Of a DNA stretch of 17,909 nt, positions 1 through 6,935 are shown piece after piece. The notes below the pieces were generated by a model that searched no databases, was not told where the DNA came from, and saw nothing but the letters and a program-made list of their open reading frames with translations. This stretch comes from JASBRS01 sp964496495. GTDB lineage: Bacteria; Deinococcota; Deinococci; Deinococcales; Trueperaceae. Every line of letters begins with the position of its first letter. Positions within the stretch are counted from its first letter, which is position 1. Made by a program: the position numbers and the translations under genes. Location: positions 1 through 17,909 of the forward strand of contig CAZBZU010000062.1 of NCBI GenBank assembly GCA_964496495.1, in the 5' to 3' direction.

Positions 1-337
1 GACGGTTCGATGAATGCGCGTCTGGGACAGCACTTAGGGATCAAGAAGGATCATCCGGCATGGCCGGCTGGCAGATGGCATTCAGTGGGTCACGACGGCT
101 CGAACGCCGTCGGTGCGACCAGATTGAACACGGTCTCAGACGGCAAGCGTTGCTTGGGAGTTGTGGCTGGCGACGGCCGATCTACGCATGAGGTACCGGA
201 CGGGTATCGATGGCTGCAAGGACCGTCGCATGCCGAGGGTCCACAAGCCACGGCAGCCTAGCTGCATACGTGGGCTCGCTGGAACCACTGGAATGTAAGC
301 TCTCGGTGGCACTGCGCGACACTCGTAGCGTCCGTCC
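1..337. other. No recognisable gene at left edge
   Basis: All frames were read. The only open frames are short and have no recognisable motif; one opens near position 10 and runs 83 codons, and another starts near 210 and runs antisense into the SDR gene. One minus-strand frame stays open over roughly the last 100 bases before a stop near 95, but I recognise nothing in it. The stretch is probably downstream non-coding DNA of the SDR gene, or debris of a gene that lies mostly outside the window. Confidence 0.4.
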
Positions 338-364
338 GAAGCGCGGGCTCTGGGCGCGCACTTC
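338..364 (-). terminator. Possible hairpin terminator of the SDR gene
   Basis: The arms GCGCG (341-345) and CGCGC (355-359) can pair. GAA (338-340) and TTC (362-364) can extend the stem across a small bulge. The hairpin lies directly after the stop codon of the minus-strand SDR gene. There is no T-run, which is common in GC-rich genomes, so the terminator role is inferred from position only. Confidence 0.3.
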
Positions 365-365
365 C

Positions 366-1118
366 CTAACCGGCCGTCCTACCGCCGTCGACAGGCAGTG
401 CCGTTCCGGTCATGAAGCTGGCAGCGTCGCTCGCGAGGAACGCGATCACCTGGGCGACCTCCTCGGGCTGTGCGACCCGGCCCAAAGGCAGCGCTGCGCC
501 CATCGACGCGAGTCTCGTCGCGGTACCGGCGCCGTCTTCGAAGTGACCGTCGTTATGCCAGCGCTCAACGTAGGTATCGCCTGGGCAGACCGCGTTCACG
601 CGGATGTTTTCGTGCGCATGGTCGAGCGCCATGGAACGCGTGAGCTGCACCACTGCGCCCTTGCTGGCCGAGTAGGCGGCGGCACGTGCGCCCCCAACGA
701 GCCCGACGCGTGACGCATTGTTGATGATCGCTCCACCGCCTCGTGCGCGTAGCTCAGGTAGTACCAGGCGGCTCATGCGCCAGACGGCCGTGACATTGAG
801 GTCGAAGACGCGGTTCCAGAGATCCTCTCTGGTCTCTTCGGCGGTACCGGCCACGACGATTCCAGCGTTGTTCACGAGTACGTCGAGTCCCTTCAGGGCA
901 TCGCTTGCATCTCGTACGGAGCCTTCACAGTCCTCGACGCGACTTTGGTCAGCGTTCAGATAGATGGCGCCGACCTCCTCTGCGAGCGCCTTCCCGAGTG
1001 ATTGGCGCCGTCCAGTGAACGCGACTCGCGCGCCCTCTCGCACGAACAGGCGCACGGTGGCGGCTCCGATGCCGCTGGTCCCACCGGTGATCAGCGCGGA
1101 TTTCCCTGCAAGAGCCAT
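366..1118 (-). CDS. SDR-family oxidoreductase (classical, FabG-like)
   Basis: This is a classical short-chain dehydrogenase/reductase of 250 residues, the usual length for the family. It should catalyse NAD(P)-dependent alcohol/ketone interconversion in the cytoplasm. The cofactor motif TGGTSGIG is at residues 11-18 and NNAG at 83-86. The catalytic Ser is in NNASRVG near 136, and YSASK is at 149-153. A C-terminal VDGG motif is typical of FabG-like members. The open frame extends further upstream, but the Arg-rich extension looks non-coding. I chose the ATG at 1118 because the Rossmann strand begins about five residues later; the ribosome binding site is weak. The gene is divergent from the FAD dehydrogenase operon. 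TGRR after the second strand hints at NADP, but this is weak. The substrate cannot be read from sequence. A link to the neighbouring amino acid catabolism is possible but unproven. Confidence 0.9.
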   Translation of the reverse strand: MALAGKSALITGGTSGIGAATVRLFVREGARVAFTGRRQSLGKALAEEVGAIYLNADQSRVEDCEGSVRDASDALKGLDVLVNNAGIVVAGTAEETREDLWNRVFDLNVTAVWRMSRLVLPELRARGGGAIINNASRVGLVGGARAAAYSASKGAVVQLTRSMALDHAHENIRVNAVCPGDTYVERWHNDGHFEDGAGTATRLASMGAALPLGRVAQPEEVAQVIAFLASDAASFMTGTALPVDGGRTAG

Positions 1119-1606
1119 GCGCGACCGTAACACTGCCGCCGTCGGAGGAGTACGACGATGTCTACGCAGCACCCTCAGACGCGCGAATCGCGCGTTGACG
1201 ATGCCGACCTCCGAATCACGCGCGTTCCGGGTGTCGGCTTGGACTGAAGTCGCCGAGGTGGGTAGTCGACGGCGGAGGCGCATGGTGATGGCGCGTCTCC
1301 TCGATCACGGAAGTGGACGGTGGAGCTTGGCCTGAGCCAGGCCGAGCCGAGACGCATGCGCCGATCGAACGGATGAGTGTCGCTTCGTGAGGGGCGGGGT
1401 CTTGAACCCGATGGGATGAATGGGGTTAAGGTAGGTCCCAAGTTCAAGCGTCGCCCGACCGGAAGCGGTGGGGCGTCCGAGGCCTACCTGAGAAGCGTAA
1501 CCGGAATGTCGTGGAATGCTTCGTGTGTTGCTGCTCGTGCAGGGCTGGGGGCGTCATCAACACGTGGTCACTTGGCCTTGTCCACAGTGAGGATGCGACG
1601 CATACC
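1119..1606. promoter_or_regulatory. Divergent intergenic region with inverted repeats
   Basis: No gene is recognisable in this 488-base gap between two divergent genes, so it should hold both promoters. An inverted repeat GGCCT-5-AGGCC lies at 1329-1343. A related group of half-sites follows: CTTGAAC (1401-1407) is the exact reverse complement of GTTCAAG (1442-1448), and GGGTTAAG (1423-1430) is a near copy between them. TTGAAC (1402-1407) with TAAGGT (1427-1432) could be a poor -35/-10 pair, with a 19-base spacer. An activator or repressor binding here is an inference; no regulator gene is adjacent. Confidence 0.4.
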
Positions 1607-2845
1607 GTGACGCACGCAGCAAGTTCACATCCCGACTCGGCGCCGTCCAGTACCGGGCGACACCGTGCTCCAGCAGACGTCGTAGTCCTGGGCGGTGGCA
1701 TCATCGGAGCGGCCATCGCGCGTGAGCTGGCGCGGAGGGGCGTCGGCGTAGCGATCGTCGATGCATCGGAGCCTGGAACGGGAACGTCGGGCCGGTGTGA
1801 CGGGAATCTACTCGTACAGACCAAGCACGATGCGCTTGGCGTGAGGATGACCCAGTACAGTCTGGAACGCTATGCGCAGTGGCAGGACGAGCTGGCGATC
1901 GACATCCAGTTCGAGCAGCGTGGTAGCACTGTGTTCTTCACGGATGAAGCTGAGGCCGAGGCGGTCGCCGAGCGGGCACGCTGGCTGGCGTCCCAGGGCG
2001 TGTCTGCGCGTGTGTTGGGGTCCCGAGAGCTGCATGAGCTTGAGCCGGGGCTGAGTGACCGGGCCCTCGGCGGGATCGATTGTCTGGACGACGCCTCGGC
2101 CTATCCCCCGTACGTCGTCGCAGCCCTTGTCCATGACGCGTTGGGGCACGGCGCCCAGGTGGTATCGCGGACCCGGGCAACGCGCCTGTTGAGAGCCGCC
2201 AACGGTGATGTCGAGGGGGTAGAGACGGACCGCGGCCCGATCGCTGCGAAGTACGTGGTGAACGCGCTGGGCCCTTGGTCTCCGCAGTTCGATGGTGACC
2301 CGGGGGTAGCCATCCCTGTCGCCCCGCGGCAGGGCGTGCTGGCAGTCACCGAGAAGCTTGAAGGCCTGGTCAACCGCACCGTCACCGAAGGCTCCTATAT
2401 GTCGGCTCGGGCTAGCGCGGGCCACGGCGATGTGGCGAGCGTGTCGTTTGTCGCTGAGCCGACGTTCGCTGGAAACCTCCTGATCGGAAGCACACGTCGC
2501 TTCTGCGGCTATGACACCACGGTGGATCTGGATCTGCTCGCAAGGATCATGGCGCATGCCATACCGTTTCTCCCAGCGTTGGAGGGCGTGCAGCTCATTC
2601 GCTCGTTCACTGGGCTTCGCCCGTGGACTCCGGACAACATGCCGCTGATCGGGGCTTCACGCACGGCGCCGGGTTACCTCGTTGCGACGGGCCACGAGGG
2701 AGAAGGCATCGGACTGGCACCCATCACCGCCGACATCATCGCGGGCCTGGTTGCGGGCGAGGAGCTGTCGCCATTGTTGGCGGAGACCCTGGCGCGCACC
2801 GATCCCCACCGGTTCTCGGAGCGGTCTGTGAAGGGAACGCAGTGA
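1607..2845 (+). CDS. FAD-dependent D-amino acid/hydroxyproline dehydrogenase-type oxidoreductase (DAO family, LhpB/HcnC-like)
   Basis: This is a DAO-fold flavoprotein, probably the catalytic FAD subunit of a membrane-linked imino/amino acid dehydrogenase. The dinucleotide-binding motif GGGIIG sits at residues 29-34, followed by the acidic end of the second strand (IVDASEPG) and a TSGRCDGN segment typical of DadA, LhpB and HcnC relatives. Near the C-terminus LRPWTPDNMPLIG and GHEGEGIGLAP form the family's second FAD-contact region. Length is 412 residues from the GTG at 1607, which has GAGGA 14 bases upstream. The frame is open back to an ATG at 1511, but the added stretch is Cys-rich, low in sense and unlike the family. 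The stop overlaps the GTG of the next gene (GTGA), so translation is coupled. Together with the small ferredoxin-like and the large FAD/BFD subunits it forms the LhpBEF/HcnABC/opine oxidase arrangement. Substrate is not determined; a cyclic D-imino acid is favoured by the downstream genes. Confidence 0.85.
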   Translation: MTHAASSHPDSAPSSTGRHRAPADVVVLGGGIIGAAIARELARRGVGVAIVDASEPGTGTSGRCDGNLLVQTKHDALGVRMTQYSLERYAQWQDELAIDIQFEQRGSTVFFTDEAEAEAVAERARWLASQGVSARVLGSRELHELEPGLSDRALGGIDCLDDASAYPPYVVAALVHDALGHGAQVVSRTRATRLLRAANGDVEGVETDRGPIAAKYVVNALGPWSPQFDGDPGVAIPVAPRQGVLAVTEKLEGLVNRTVTEGSYMSARASAGHGDVASVSFVAEPTFAGNLLIGSTRRFCGYDTTVDLDLLARIMAHAIPFLPALEGVQLIRSFTGLRPWTPDNMPLIGASRTAPGYLVATGHEGEGIGLAPITADIIAGLVAGEELSPLLAETLARTDPHRFSERSVKGTQ

Positions 2846-3117
2846 GCACCGCCCATAAGGAGCCCGTGGCCCGGAAGCAGGTGGAGGTCGTCGTCGATGG
2901 GGTGGACCACGTGGTTCCTGCCGGCGTGACGATCGCGGTGGCTCTGCTTCTGATCAGCGACGAGGCGAGTGCGCCTGGCCGCACGGTCTTCTGTGGCATG
3001 GGCAGCTGCTACGAGTGTGTTGCCGTAGTGAATGGCGCGCGTGGGGTTCGAACCTGCATCACTCCTGTGGCGGAGCACATGCGCGTGGATACGAGGGGTC
3101 CGAAGAGCGATGGATGA
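2842..3117 (+). CDS. (2Fe-2S)-binding small subunit (LhpE/HcnA-like)
   Basis: This 91-residue protein carries one ferredoxin-type [2Fe-2S] cluster. The ligands are C51, C56, C59 and C72 (C-x4-C-x2-C-x12-C) in the FCGMGSCYEC...RTC segment, which closely matches small subunits of HcnA and D-hydroxyproline or opine dehydrogenases. Its role is to pass electrons from the flavin subunits. The start is the GTG at 2842, which overlaps the upstream TGA by the GTGA arrangement; the frame is open further upstream only as a shadow of the previous gene. The 3' end overlaps the start of the next gene by eight bases. The tight chaining of the three subunits indicates equal production. The function as a subunit is secure from the context; the exact substrate of the complex is not. 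Confidence 0.88.
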   Translation: MSTAHKEPVARKQVEVVVDGVDHVVPAGVTIAVALLLISDEASAPGRTVFCGMGSCYECVAVVNGARGVRTCITPVAEHMRVDTRGPKSDG

Positions 3118-4528
3118 ATCTGTCGAGACGGACGTTCTGGTTGTGGGCGCCGGACCGGCTGGCCTGAACGCGGCGCGAGAGGCCGCCCAGTCTGGTCTAG
3201 ACGTGATCCTGGTGGATGAAAACGTCGTCCCGGGAGGCCAGATCTCGCGTCAGCGTCTCCCAACGGGCGACCCGGGTAGCGCAGCGAGGACGCTGGAGGC
3301 CGAACTCGGGCCCTCTCTCCACTACCTGGGAGCCTCGACGTGTGTCGGAATTCGACCTGGCTGGGAAGCACTACTGTCCAGGAACGGCGGGGTGACGGTC
3401 GTTCGCGCGCGGGCGGTGGTCCTGGCGGTGGGAGCTCTCGAGCGCTCGCGCCCTGTCCCGGGTTGGACGCTGCCGGGCGTAATGACCGCCGGCGCCGCGC
3501 AGACCATGCTCAAGGGAAGCGGCGTCGTTCCGTTTCGACGCGCCGTCGTTGCGGGATCGGGGCCGCTCCTGCTCGCCGCTGCCAGCCAATTGCTTCGTGC
3601 AGGAGTAAGGGTCGAGGCAGTCGTCGAGGCAAGCCGACCCCGGCTTGGGCACCTGCGCGAGGTTACTGGGCTGCTCCAGGGCGGCGCCGTGTTGACGGAA
3701 GGGATGCGGTATCTAGCGACCCTTGGTCTGCGTGGTGTGCCTGTGCTTCCCGGTTGGGGCGTTAGGCGGGTGGCTGGCGCGGCCAGTGTCGAGCGTGTCG
3801 AGGTCGGCCCGCTGGATCGCAACTGGCTGCCGAAGGCGGCAGATGGCACGACACGGGAGATCGAGTGTGACCTGGTCCTGCTCAGCTTCGGCTTCACGTC
3901 CAGTACGGATCTGGCTGCAATGATCGGCTGCAGGCTCGAGAGGGACGCGGTTCAAGGTGCCTGGAAGCCATGGCGCAGTGCGGACTTCGAGACTTCTGAG
4001 CCAGGCGTCTGGACGGTTGGTGACTGTGCAGGCGTTGAGGGCGCGCAGGTGTCTGCACTCGAAGGTACCGTGGCGGGCTCGGCCGTGGCCGAGCGCTTGA
4101 CCGGGAGGCCGGTTTCCGGCAGCAGGCTCGGTCGCGTCCGTCGACGACTGGGTAGGCTGCGCGCATTCGAAAGAGCAATCAATGCTGTCTGGAAGTACCA
4201 GCCGGGGTCGGTTAGTTGGGCCACCGGAGACACGGTCATTTGTCGCTGTGAAGGAACGACGCTGTCTGAACTGGAATCCGCCGTGGGTGATGGCGCGACC
4301 GGCCTGCATGCGCTCAAGCTCCGGACCCGGGCCGGCATGGGGCGGTGCCAGGGCCGTACCTGCACGTCGCTGCTGAGTGACCTGGTAACGAGTAGGAACC
4401 TCGCTACGGAGAGCCTTGCTCCGCCATCCGTTCGCTTTCCTGTCAAGCCAGTGAGCGCGGGAGCCATCGCGCAGTATGCGCGACGAGCTGACGCGGCATC
4501 TTCGCGGCAGGAGGAGTCTTCGTCGTGA
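3110..4528 (+). CDS. NAD(P)/FAD-binding subunit with BFD-like [2Fe-2S] domain (LhpF/HcnB-like)
   Basis: This 472-residue subunit starts at the ATG at 3110, inside the end of the ferredoxin gene. It has an N-terminal FAD-binding Rossmann motif GAGPAG at 13-18, a PGGQISRQ loop at 41-48 typical of HcnB-type proteins, a second nucleotide site around GSGPLL at 149-154, and the ATG-type motif TVGDCAG near 302-308. The C-terminal region has the BFD-like cluster ligands C378, C380, C413 and C418 (CxC...Cx4C). These domains match the large alpha subunit of D-hydroxyproline dehydrogenase, opine oxidase and hydrogen cyanide synthase. HcnABC makes cyanide from glycine; the transporter, aldolase and aldehyde dehydrogenase beside this set argue against that role and for imino acid catabolism. 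The TGA at 4526-4528 overlaps a GTG at 4525 that opens a short frame (see next entry). Confidence 0.85.
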   Translation: MDESVETDVLVVGAGPAGLNAAREAAQSGLDVILVDENVVPGGQISRQRLPTGDPGSAARTLEAELGPSLHYLGASTCVGIRPGWEALLSRNGGVTVVRARAVVLAVGALERSRPVPGWTLPGVMTAGAAQTMLKGSGVVPFRRAVVAGSGPLLLAAASQLLRAGVRVEAVVEASRPRLGHLREVTGLLQGGAVLTEGMRYLATLGLRGVPVLPGWGVRRVAGAASVERVEVGPLDRNWLPKAADGTTREIECDLVLLSFGFTSSTDLAAMIGCRLERDAVQGAWKPWRSADFETSEPGVWTVGDCAGVEGAQVSALEGTVAGSAVAERLTGRPVSGSRLGRVRRRLGRLRAFERAINAVWKYQPGSVSWATGDTVICRCEGTTLSELESAVGDGATGLHALKLRTRAGMGRCQGRTCTSLLSDLVTSRNLATESLAPPSVRFPVKPVSAGAIAQYARRADAASSRQEESSS

Positions 4529-4677
4529 GCTCGCTCTTGGACACGGTCGAGGCGGCTCGGGCACTCTCCGTTAGTTGGGTGGAGTCGCCGCCGAGCCTTG
4601 GAGCCGGAAGAAGCCGGGATAGCAGCACGCGAGTCCTCGCGGACACTGCTTTCCGCCGAAGGAGGTGCCCCATGTGA
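4525..4677 (+). CDS. Possible coupled leader ORF ending on a perfect Shine-Dalgarno and ATG-TGA
   Basis: A GTG overlapping the upstream TGA (GTGA) opens a 50-codon frame. I recognise no family in it. The first half is plausible protein (VSSLLDTVEAARAL...), the second half is Arg/Ser-rich. Its last codons run over AAGGAGGTG (4659-4667), a complete match to the 16S anti-Shine-Dalgarno, and its final two codons are ATG TGA. It could be a leader peptide that sets expression of the transporter gene 120 bases downstream, the decayed start of a lost gene, or chance. No homologue-based support is available from the sequence alone. Confidence 0.3.
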   Translation: MSSLLDTVEAARALSVSWVESPPSLGAGRSRDSSTRVLADTAFRRRRCPM

Positions 4678-4800
4678 GGTAGTCGCAGACCCAACGAATG
4701 CCCGCTCCGATCGCGAATGCCCGACTTGCCTCAGCTGTGGGCCTCGGAGCGATGGTCACCCTGAACGCCGGACCCCTGTCCGAGAAGGAGAAGCTTGACG
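4529..4800. promoter_or_regulatory. Leader region between dehydrogenase and transporter genes
   Basis: This 272-base gap follows the dehydrogenase genes. It contains a stem formed by GCAG (4622-4625) and CTGC (4646-4649) around a CGCGAG/CTCGCG inner hairpin (4628-4641). The perfect ribosome binding site at 4659-4667 follows, then ATG-TGA at 4672-4677. No clear sigma-70 promoter is visible. The AGGAG at 4786-4790 belongs to the binding-protein gene. No known riboswitch consensus could be completed. Confidence 0.35.
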
Positions 4801-5640
4801 ATGAAGAAGAGACTGTTGGGCGTGTCTGCGCTCGTGATCGCTGCCCTCGCGTTTGCCATGGCATACGCGGCCGATACGCCGACCGCGGGTAGTTCGCTGG
4901 CTGCCATCCAGAAGACCGGGAAGGTTCGCATCGCTGTCATGGTTGGTGAGCCGCCTGGGTTCATCCATGAAAAGGACGGCAGCTGGAAGGGATACTGCGC
5001 CCTCATCGAAGAGCAGATCGCCGAGAGACTCGGGCTCAAGCCCGTCCCCGTGGTCACCACCTGGGGGAACATGGCGCTCGACGTCCAGACGGGCAAGATC
5101 GACATCGCCGCGTGCGCGCAGCCAACCGGAAAGCGAGCAGAGGTCGTCGACTACACGGTGCATCCGATCTACACCAACTACTTCAGCCTCATCGTGAAGA
5201 ACCCTGACTTCAAGGCTGCGAGCTGGGTGGACCTGAACAAGAAGAGCGTGACGATCGGGGTCCAGGTCGGAGACTCGACCATCCAGCCGATCAAGATGTT
5301 TGCGCCCAACGCGACGATCAAGACCTTCCAGACGCGCGATCAGGGTCTGCTCGCGCTCCAGGCGGGCCAGATCGACGCGGAAGCGAACACATTGCTCAAC
5401 TCACTGGTCGCGGCCAAGGCTCGCAAGGATCTCAACGCGCACGTCGTGGTCCCCGAACCGCTCGTCGCTGCACCGAGCGCTGTGCTCGTCAAGCGAAGCC
5501 TGGACCAGTCGTTCCTGAACGCGGTGGATACCGTCGTCTGGAACCTGAATGCGTCGGGATTCGACCGCTCCGTGATCTTGGAGTCGCTGAAGAGCTACGG
5601 CATTACCGCGGCCGACCTGCCGGCGAACGCTCCGCTCTAG
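4801..5640 (+). CDS. Amino acid ABC transporter substrate-binding protein (SBP_bac_3 family)
   Basis: This is an extracytoplasmic solute-binding protein of the polar amino acid family, 279 residues, the normal length. The start is the ATG at 4801 with AGGAG ten bases upstream; a TTG two codons earlier is less likely. The N-terminus MKKRLLGVS, a hydrophobic core and the AYA/AD site near residue 23 form a signal peptide for signal peptidase I. There is no lipobox Cys, so the protein would be free rather than lipid-anchored, which is the Gram-negative pattern. The mature part begins with KTGKVRIAVMVGEPPGFIHEKDGSWKG-like family features, read here as the first ligand-binding lobe strand and loop. 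TGKIDIAACAQPTGKRAEVVDYT (in part) corresponds to the family motif that contacts the ligand's amino and carboxyl groups. It should deliver the ligand to the permease and ATPase encoded after a 578-base gap. The ligand is unknown; an imino acid such as hydroxyproline is the contextual guess. Confidence 0.9.
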   Translation: MKKRLLGVSALVIAALAFAMAYAADTPTAGSSLAAIQKTGKVRIAVMVGEPPGFIHEKDGSWKGYCALIEEQIAERLGLKPVPVVTTWGNMALDVQTGKIDIAACAQPTGKRAEVVDYTVHPIYTNYFSLIVKNPDFKAASWVDLNKKSVTIGVQVGDSTIQPIKMFAPNATIKTFQTRDQGLLALQAGQIDAEANTLLNSLVAAKARKDLNAHVVVPEPLVAAPSAVLVKRSLDQSFLNAVDTVVWNLNASGFDRSVILESLKSYGITAADLPANAPL

Positions 5641-5650
5641 GTTTCGAGCC

Positions 5651-5668
5651 GCTCCCAGATGCGGGAGC
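5651..5668 (+). terminator. Hairpin after the binding-protein gene
   Basis: GCTCCC (5651-5656) and GGGAGC (5663-5668) form a six-base perfect stem with a six-base loop, ten bases after the stop codon. Hairpins here in transporter operons commonly stabilise the binding-protein message or cause partial termination, which raises binding protein over permease. There is no T-run, so full termination is doubtful. Confidence 0.45.
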
Positions 5669-6218
5669 ACGCCACGGTGCCTTCTCGTAAGTTTCGGACG
5701 CGGGAGCTTACCGGTGTCACGCAACGACCAAGCGATCCGTTGGCTCATGTTCATTCCTGATGGCCACGCCTGTTGCGTGCCCGGCTCCAACCGAAGTGGC
5801 CCGCTTCACGGAAGGAAAGTGTGAGGGTCGCACGAGTACGACGACCGTGCTGATGACGCGGACCAGTCCTCGAGTGATGGGACTAGGAACGTTTGGAGTG
5901 TCCACGAGGGCGTAGCGGACGTCGCTGCGAGCTTCAGTATCGGGCGGGATGTGATCGTCGATGGTGGCCAGCATGGCCACACCGAAGCCTCCGCCGCGCC
6001 GCGCACGTCCGGCCGTCCGGGAGCGTCTCGTCCTTCCCGAGGGACGAGACGCCCCGGGGCCCTCTGAGATGACCGGGCTGCGCCGTCGTGATCTGGGCCG
6101 CCTGGGACACCCTGGCACGGGCTCGGTTGCGAGCGCCAGGACTCTCCATGCGGGTCGTCTCCTGAGGGAGCGGGTTTCGAGGAAGCCCGGCTAGGCCGGG
6201 GGAAGACGAGGTACGCTT
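5669..6218. other. Long gap splitting the ABC transporter genes; no recognised gene
   Basis: All frames were read. The best coding-like stretch is on the minus strand, about 5717-6000. It ends in a stop near 5717 and shows many C- or G-ending codons around 5900-5990 (GVAMLATIDDHIPPDTEA...), but I cannot assign a family. On the plus strand an ATG at 5760 opens 50 codons without an RBS, antisense to that frame. A strong hairpin occupies 6023-6052. The gap may hold a decayed gene or a regulatory segment; I can support neither firmly. Confidence 0.35.
6023..6052. repeat. Perfect 11-bp inverted repeat (hairpin)
   Basis: GCGTCTCGTCC (6023-6033) is the exact reverse complement of GGACGAGACGC (6042-6052), with an eight-base loop. 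This is the strongest hairpin in the window by perfect stem length. It lies about 170 bases upstream of the permease start and is followed by a GC-rich stretch rather than T residues. It could be a terminator for transcripts arriving from either side, or an RNA structure that tunes permease expression. Confidence 0.6.
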
Positions 6219-6935
6219 GTGACTTGGGATTGGAGCGTCGTCACGGCCAACGCCCATGCGTTGCTGCTTGGGCTGTGGCTCACGCTCGTATTCACGGTGA
6301 TATCTTCGGCGGTCGGCCTCGCGTGGGGCACCATCCTGGCGATTGGGCGTCTGTCAACGCGGTGGTGGATCCGTTGGCCCGCCACCGCGCTGCTCGAAGT
6401 GGTCCGTGGCGTTCCGCTCCTGGTGCTCTTGATCTGGTTCTATTTCGCTTTTCCCATTCTCACGGGCCTTGGAATGTCCGCGACGATAGCGGCGTCGATC
6501 GCCCTCAGCCTGTATGCGTCCTCGTACTACGGGGAGATCGTCCGAGGGGGGATTCTCTCGGTTCCTGCGGGCCAGACAGACGCGGCGCTATCGCTCGGAA
6601 TGACCTACAACGAACGCATGCGCCGAATCGTGTTGCCGCAAGCCTTTCGCCTCATGGTACCGCCGTTCGTGAACCAGACCATCATCAACCTCAAGAACAC
6701 GTCCCTCGCTTCGGTCGTGACGGTGGGGGAACTCACCTACCAGGCGCAGGCCATCAGTGCAAGCACGTACCGACCGCTCGAGGTGTACTCGGCAGCAGCC
6801 GTGCTCTACCTCGTGCTGGTCCTGCCCACGTCGATCCTCGCTCGCCGGCTCGAGATCCAGAATGTACGGTACGGCGGCAAGCGCCGCCGCAAGGTACCGC
6901 AGATAGAACCTCGGGAAGAAGGAGCGGCCGCATGA
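6219..6935 (+). CDS. Amino acid ABC transporter permease (HisM/GlnP family)
   Basis: This is the membrane subunit of a polar amino acid importer, 238 residues, as usual for the family. Translation starts at the GTG at 6219, with GAGG seven bases upstream. Hydrophobic segments begin with ALLLGLWLTLVFTVISSAVGL and TALLEVVRGVPLLVLLIWFYF; the latter carries the family's conserved RGVPLLVLL signature. Next comes the EAA-type coupling loop in ALSLGMTYNERMRRIVLPQA, which contacts the ATPase. The C-terminal tail is basic and cytoplasmic. Only one permease is present, so a homodimer is expected. The stop TGA overlaps the ATPase start in an ATGA arrangement. A 578-base gap separates it from the binding-protein gene, which is unusual for such operons. 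Confidence 0.93.
   Translation: MTWDWSVVTANAHALLLGLWLTLVFTVISSAVGLAWGTILAIGRLSTRWWIRWPATALLEVVRGVPLLVLLIWFYFAFPILTGLGMSATIAASIALSLYASSYYGEIVRGGILSVPAGQTDAALSLGMTYNERMRRIVLPQAFRLMVPPFVNQTIINLKNTSLASVVTVGELTYQAQAISASTYRPLEVYSAAAVLYLVLVLPTSILARRLEIQNVRYGGKRRRKVPQIEPREEGAAA

Noticed and set aside
3043..3054. tRNA T-loop-like palindrome GGGGTTCGAACC
   Set aside because: It lies within the ferredoxin-like gene, encoding part of the segment before the last cluster Cys. No acceptor strand or CCA follows, so it is a chance match and not a second attachment site.
2842..4528. Hydrogen cyanide synthase (HcnABC) as the identity of the three-subunit enzyme
   Set aside because: The subunit plan is the same, but HcnABC does not come with an amino acid importer, a DapA-like enzyme and an aldehyde dehydrogenase. 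Context favours imino acid oxidation, although sequence alone does not exclude it.
4653..4666. CGCCGAAGGAGG, resembling the core of a glycine riboswitch
   Set aside because: The accompanying GGGAGAG and CUCUCAGG-type strands and a second aptamer are not present. The purine run is better explained as a Shine-Dalgarno. A similar CGCCGAAGG also occurs near 10369 without any aptamer context.
5717..6006. Decayed proline racemase/hydroxyproline epimerase on the minus strand
   Set aside because: Tempting because the epimerase is missing from the cluster, but neither the catalytic Cys/Ser motifs (MCGHG, DRSPCGT-like) nor the order of conserved segments is present. It is kept only as an unidentified coding-like stretch.
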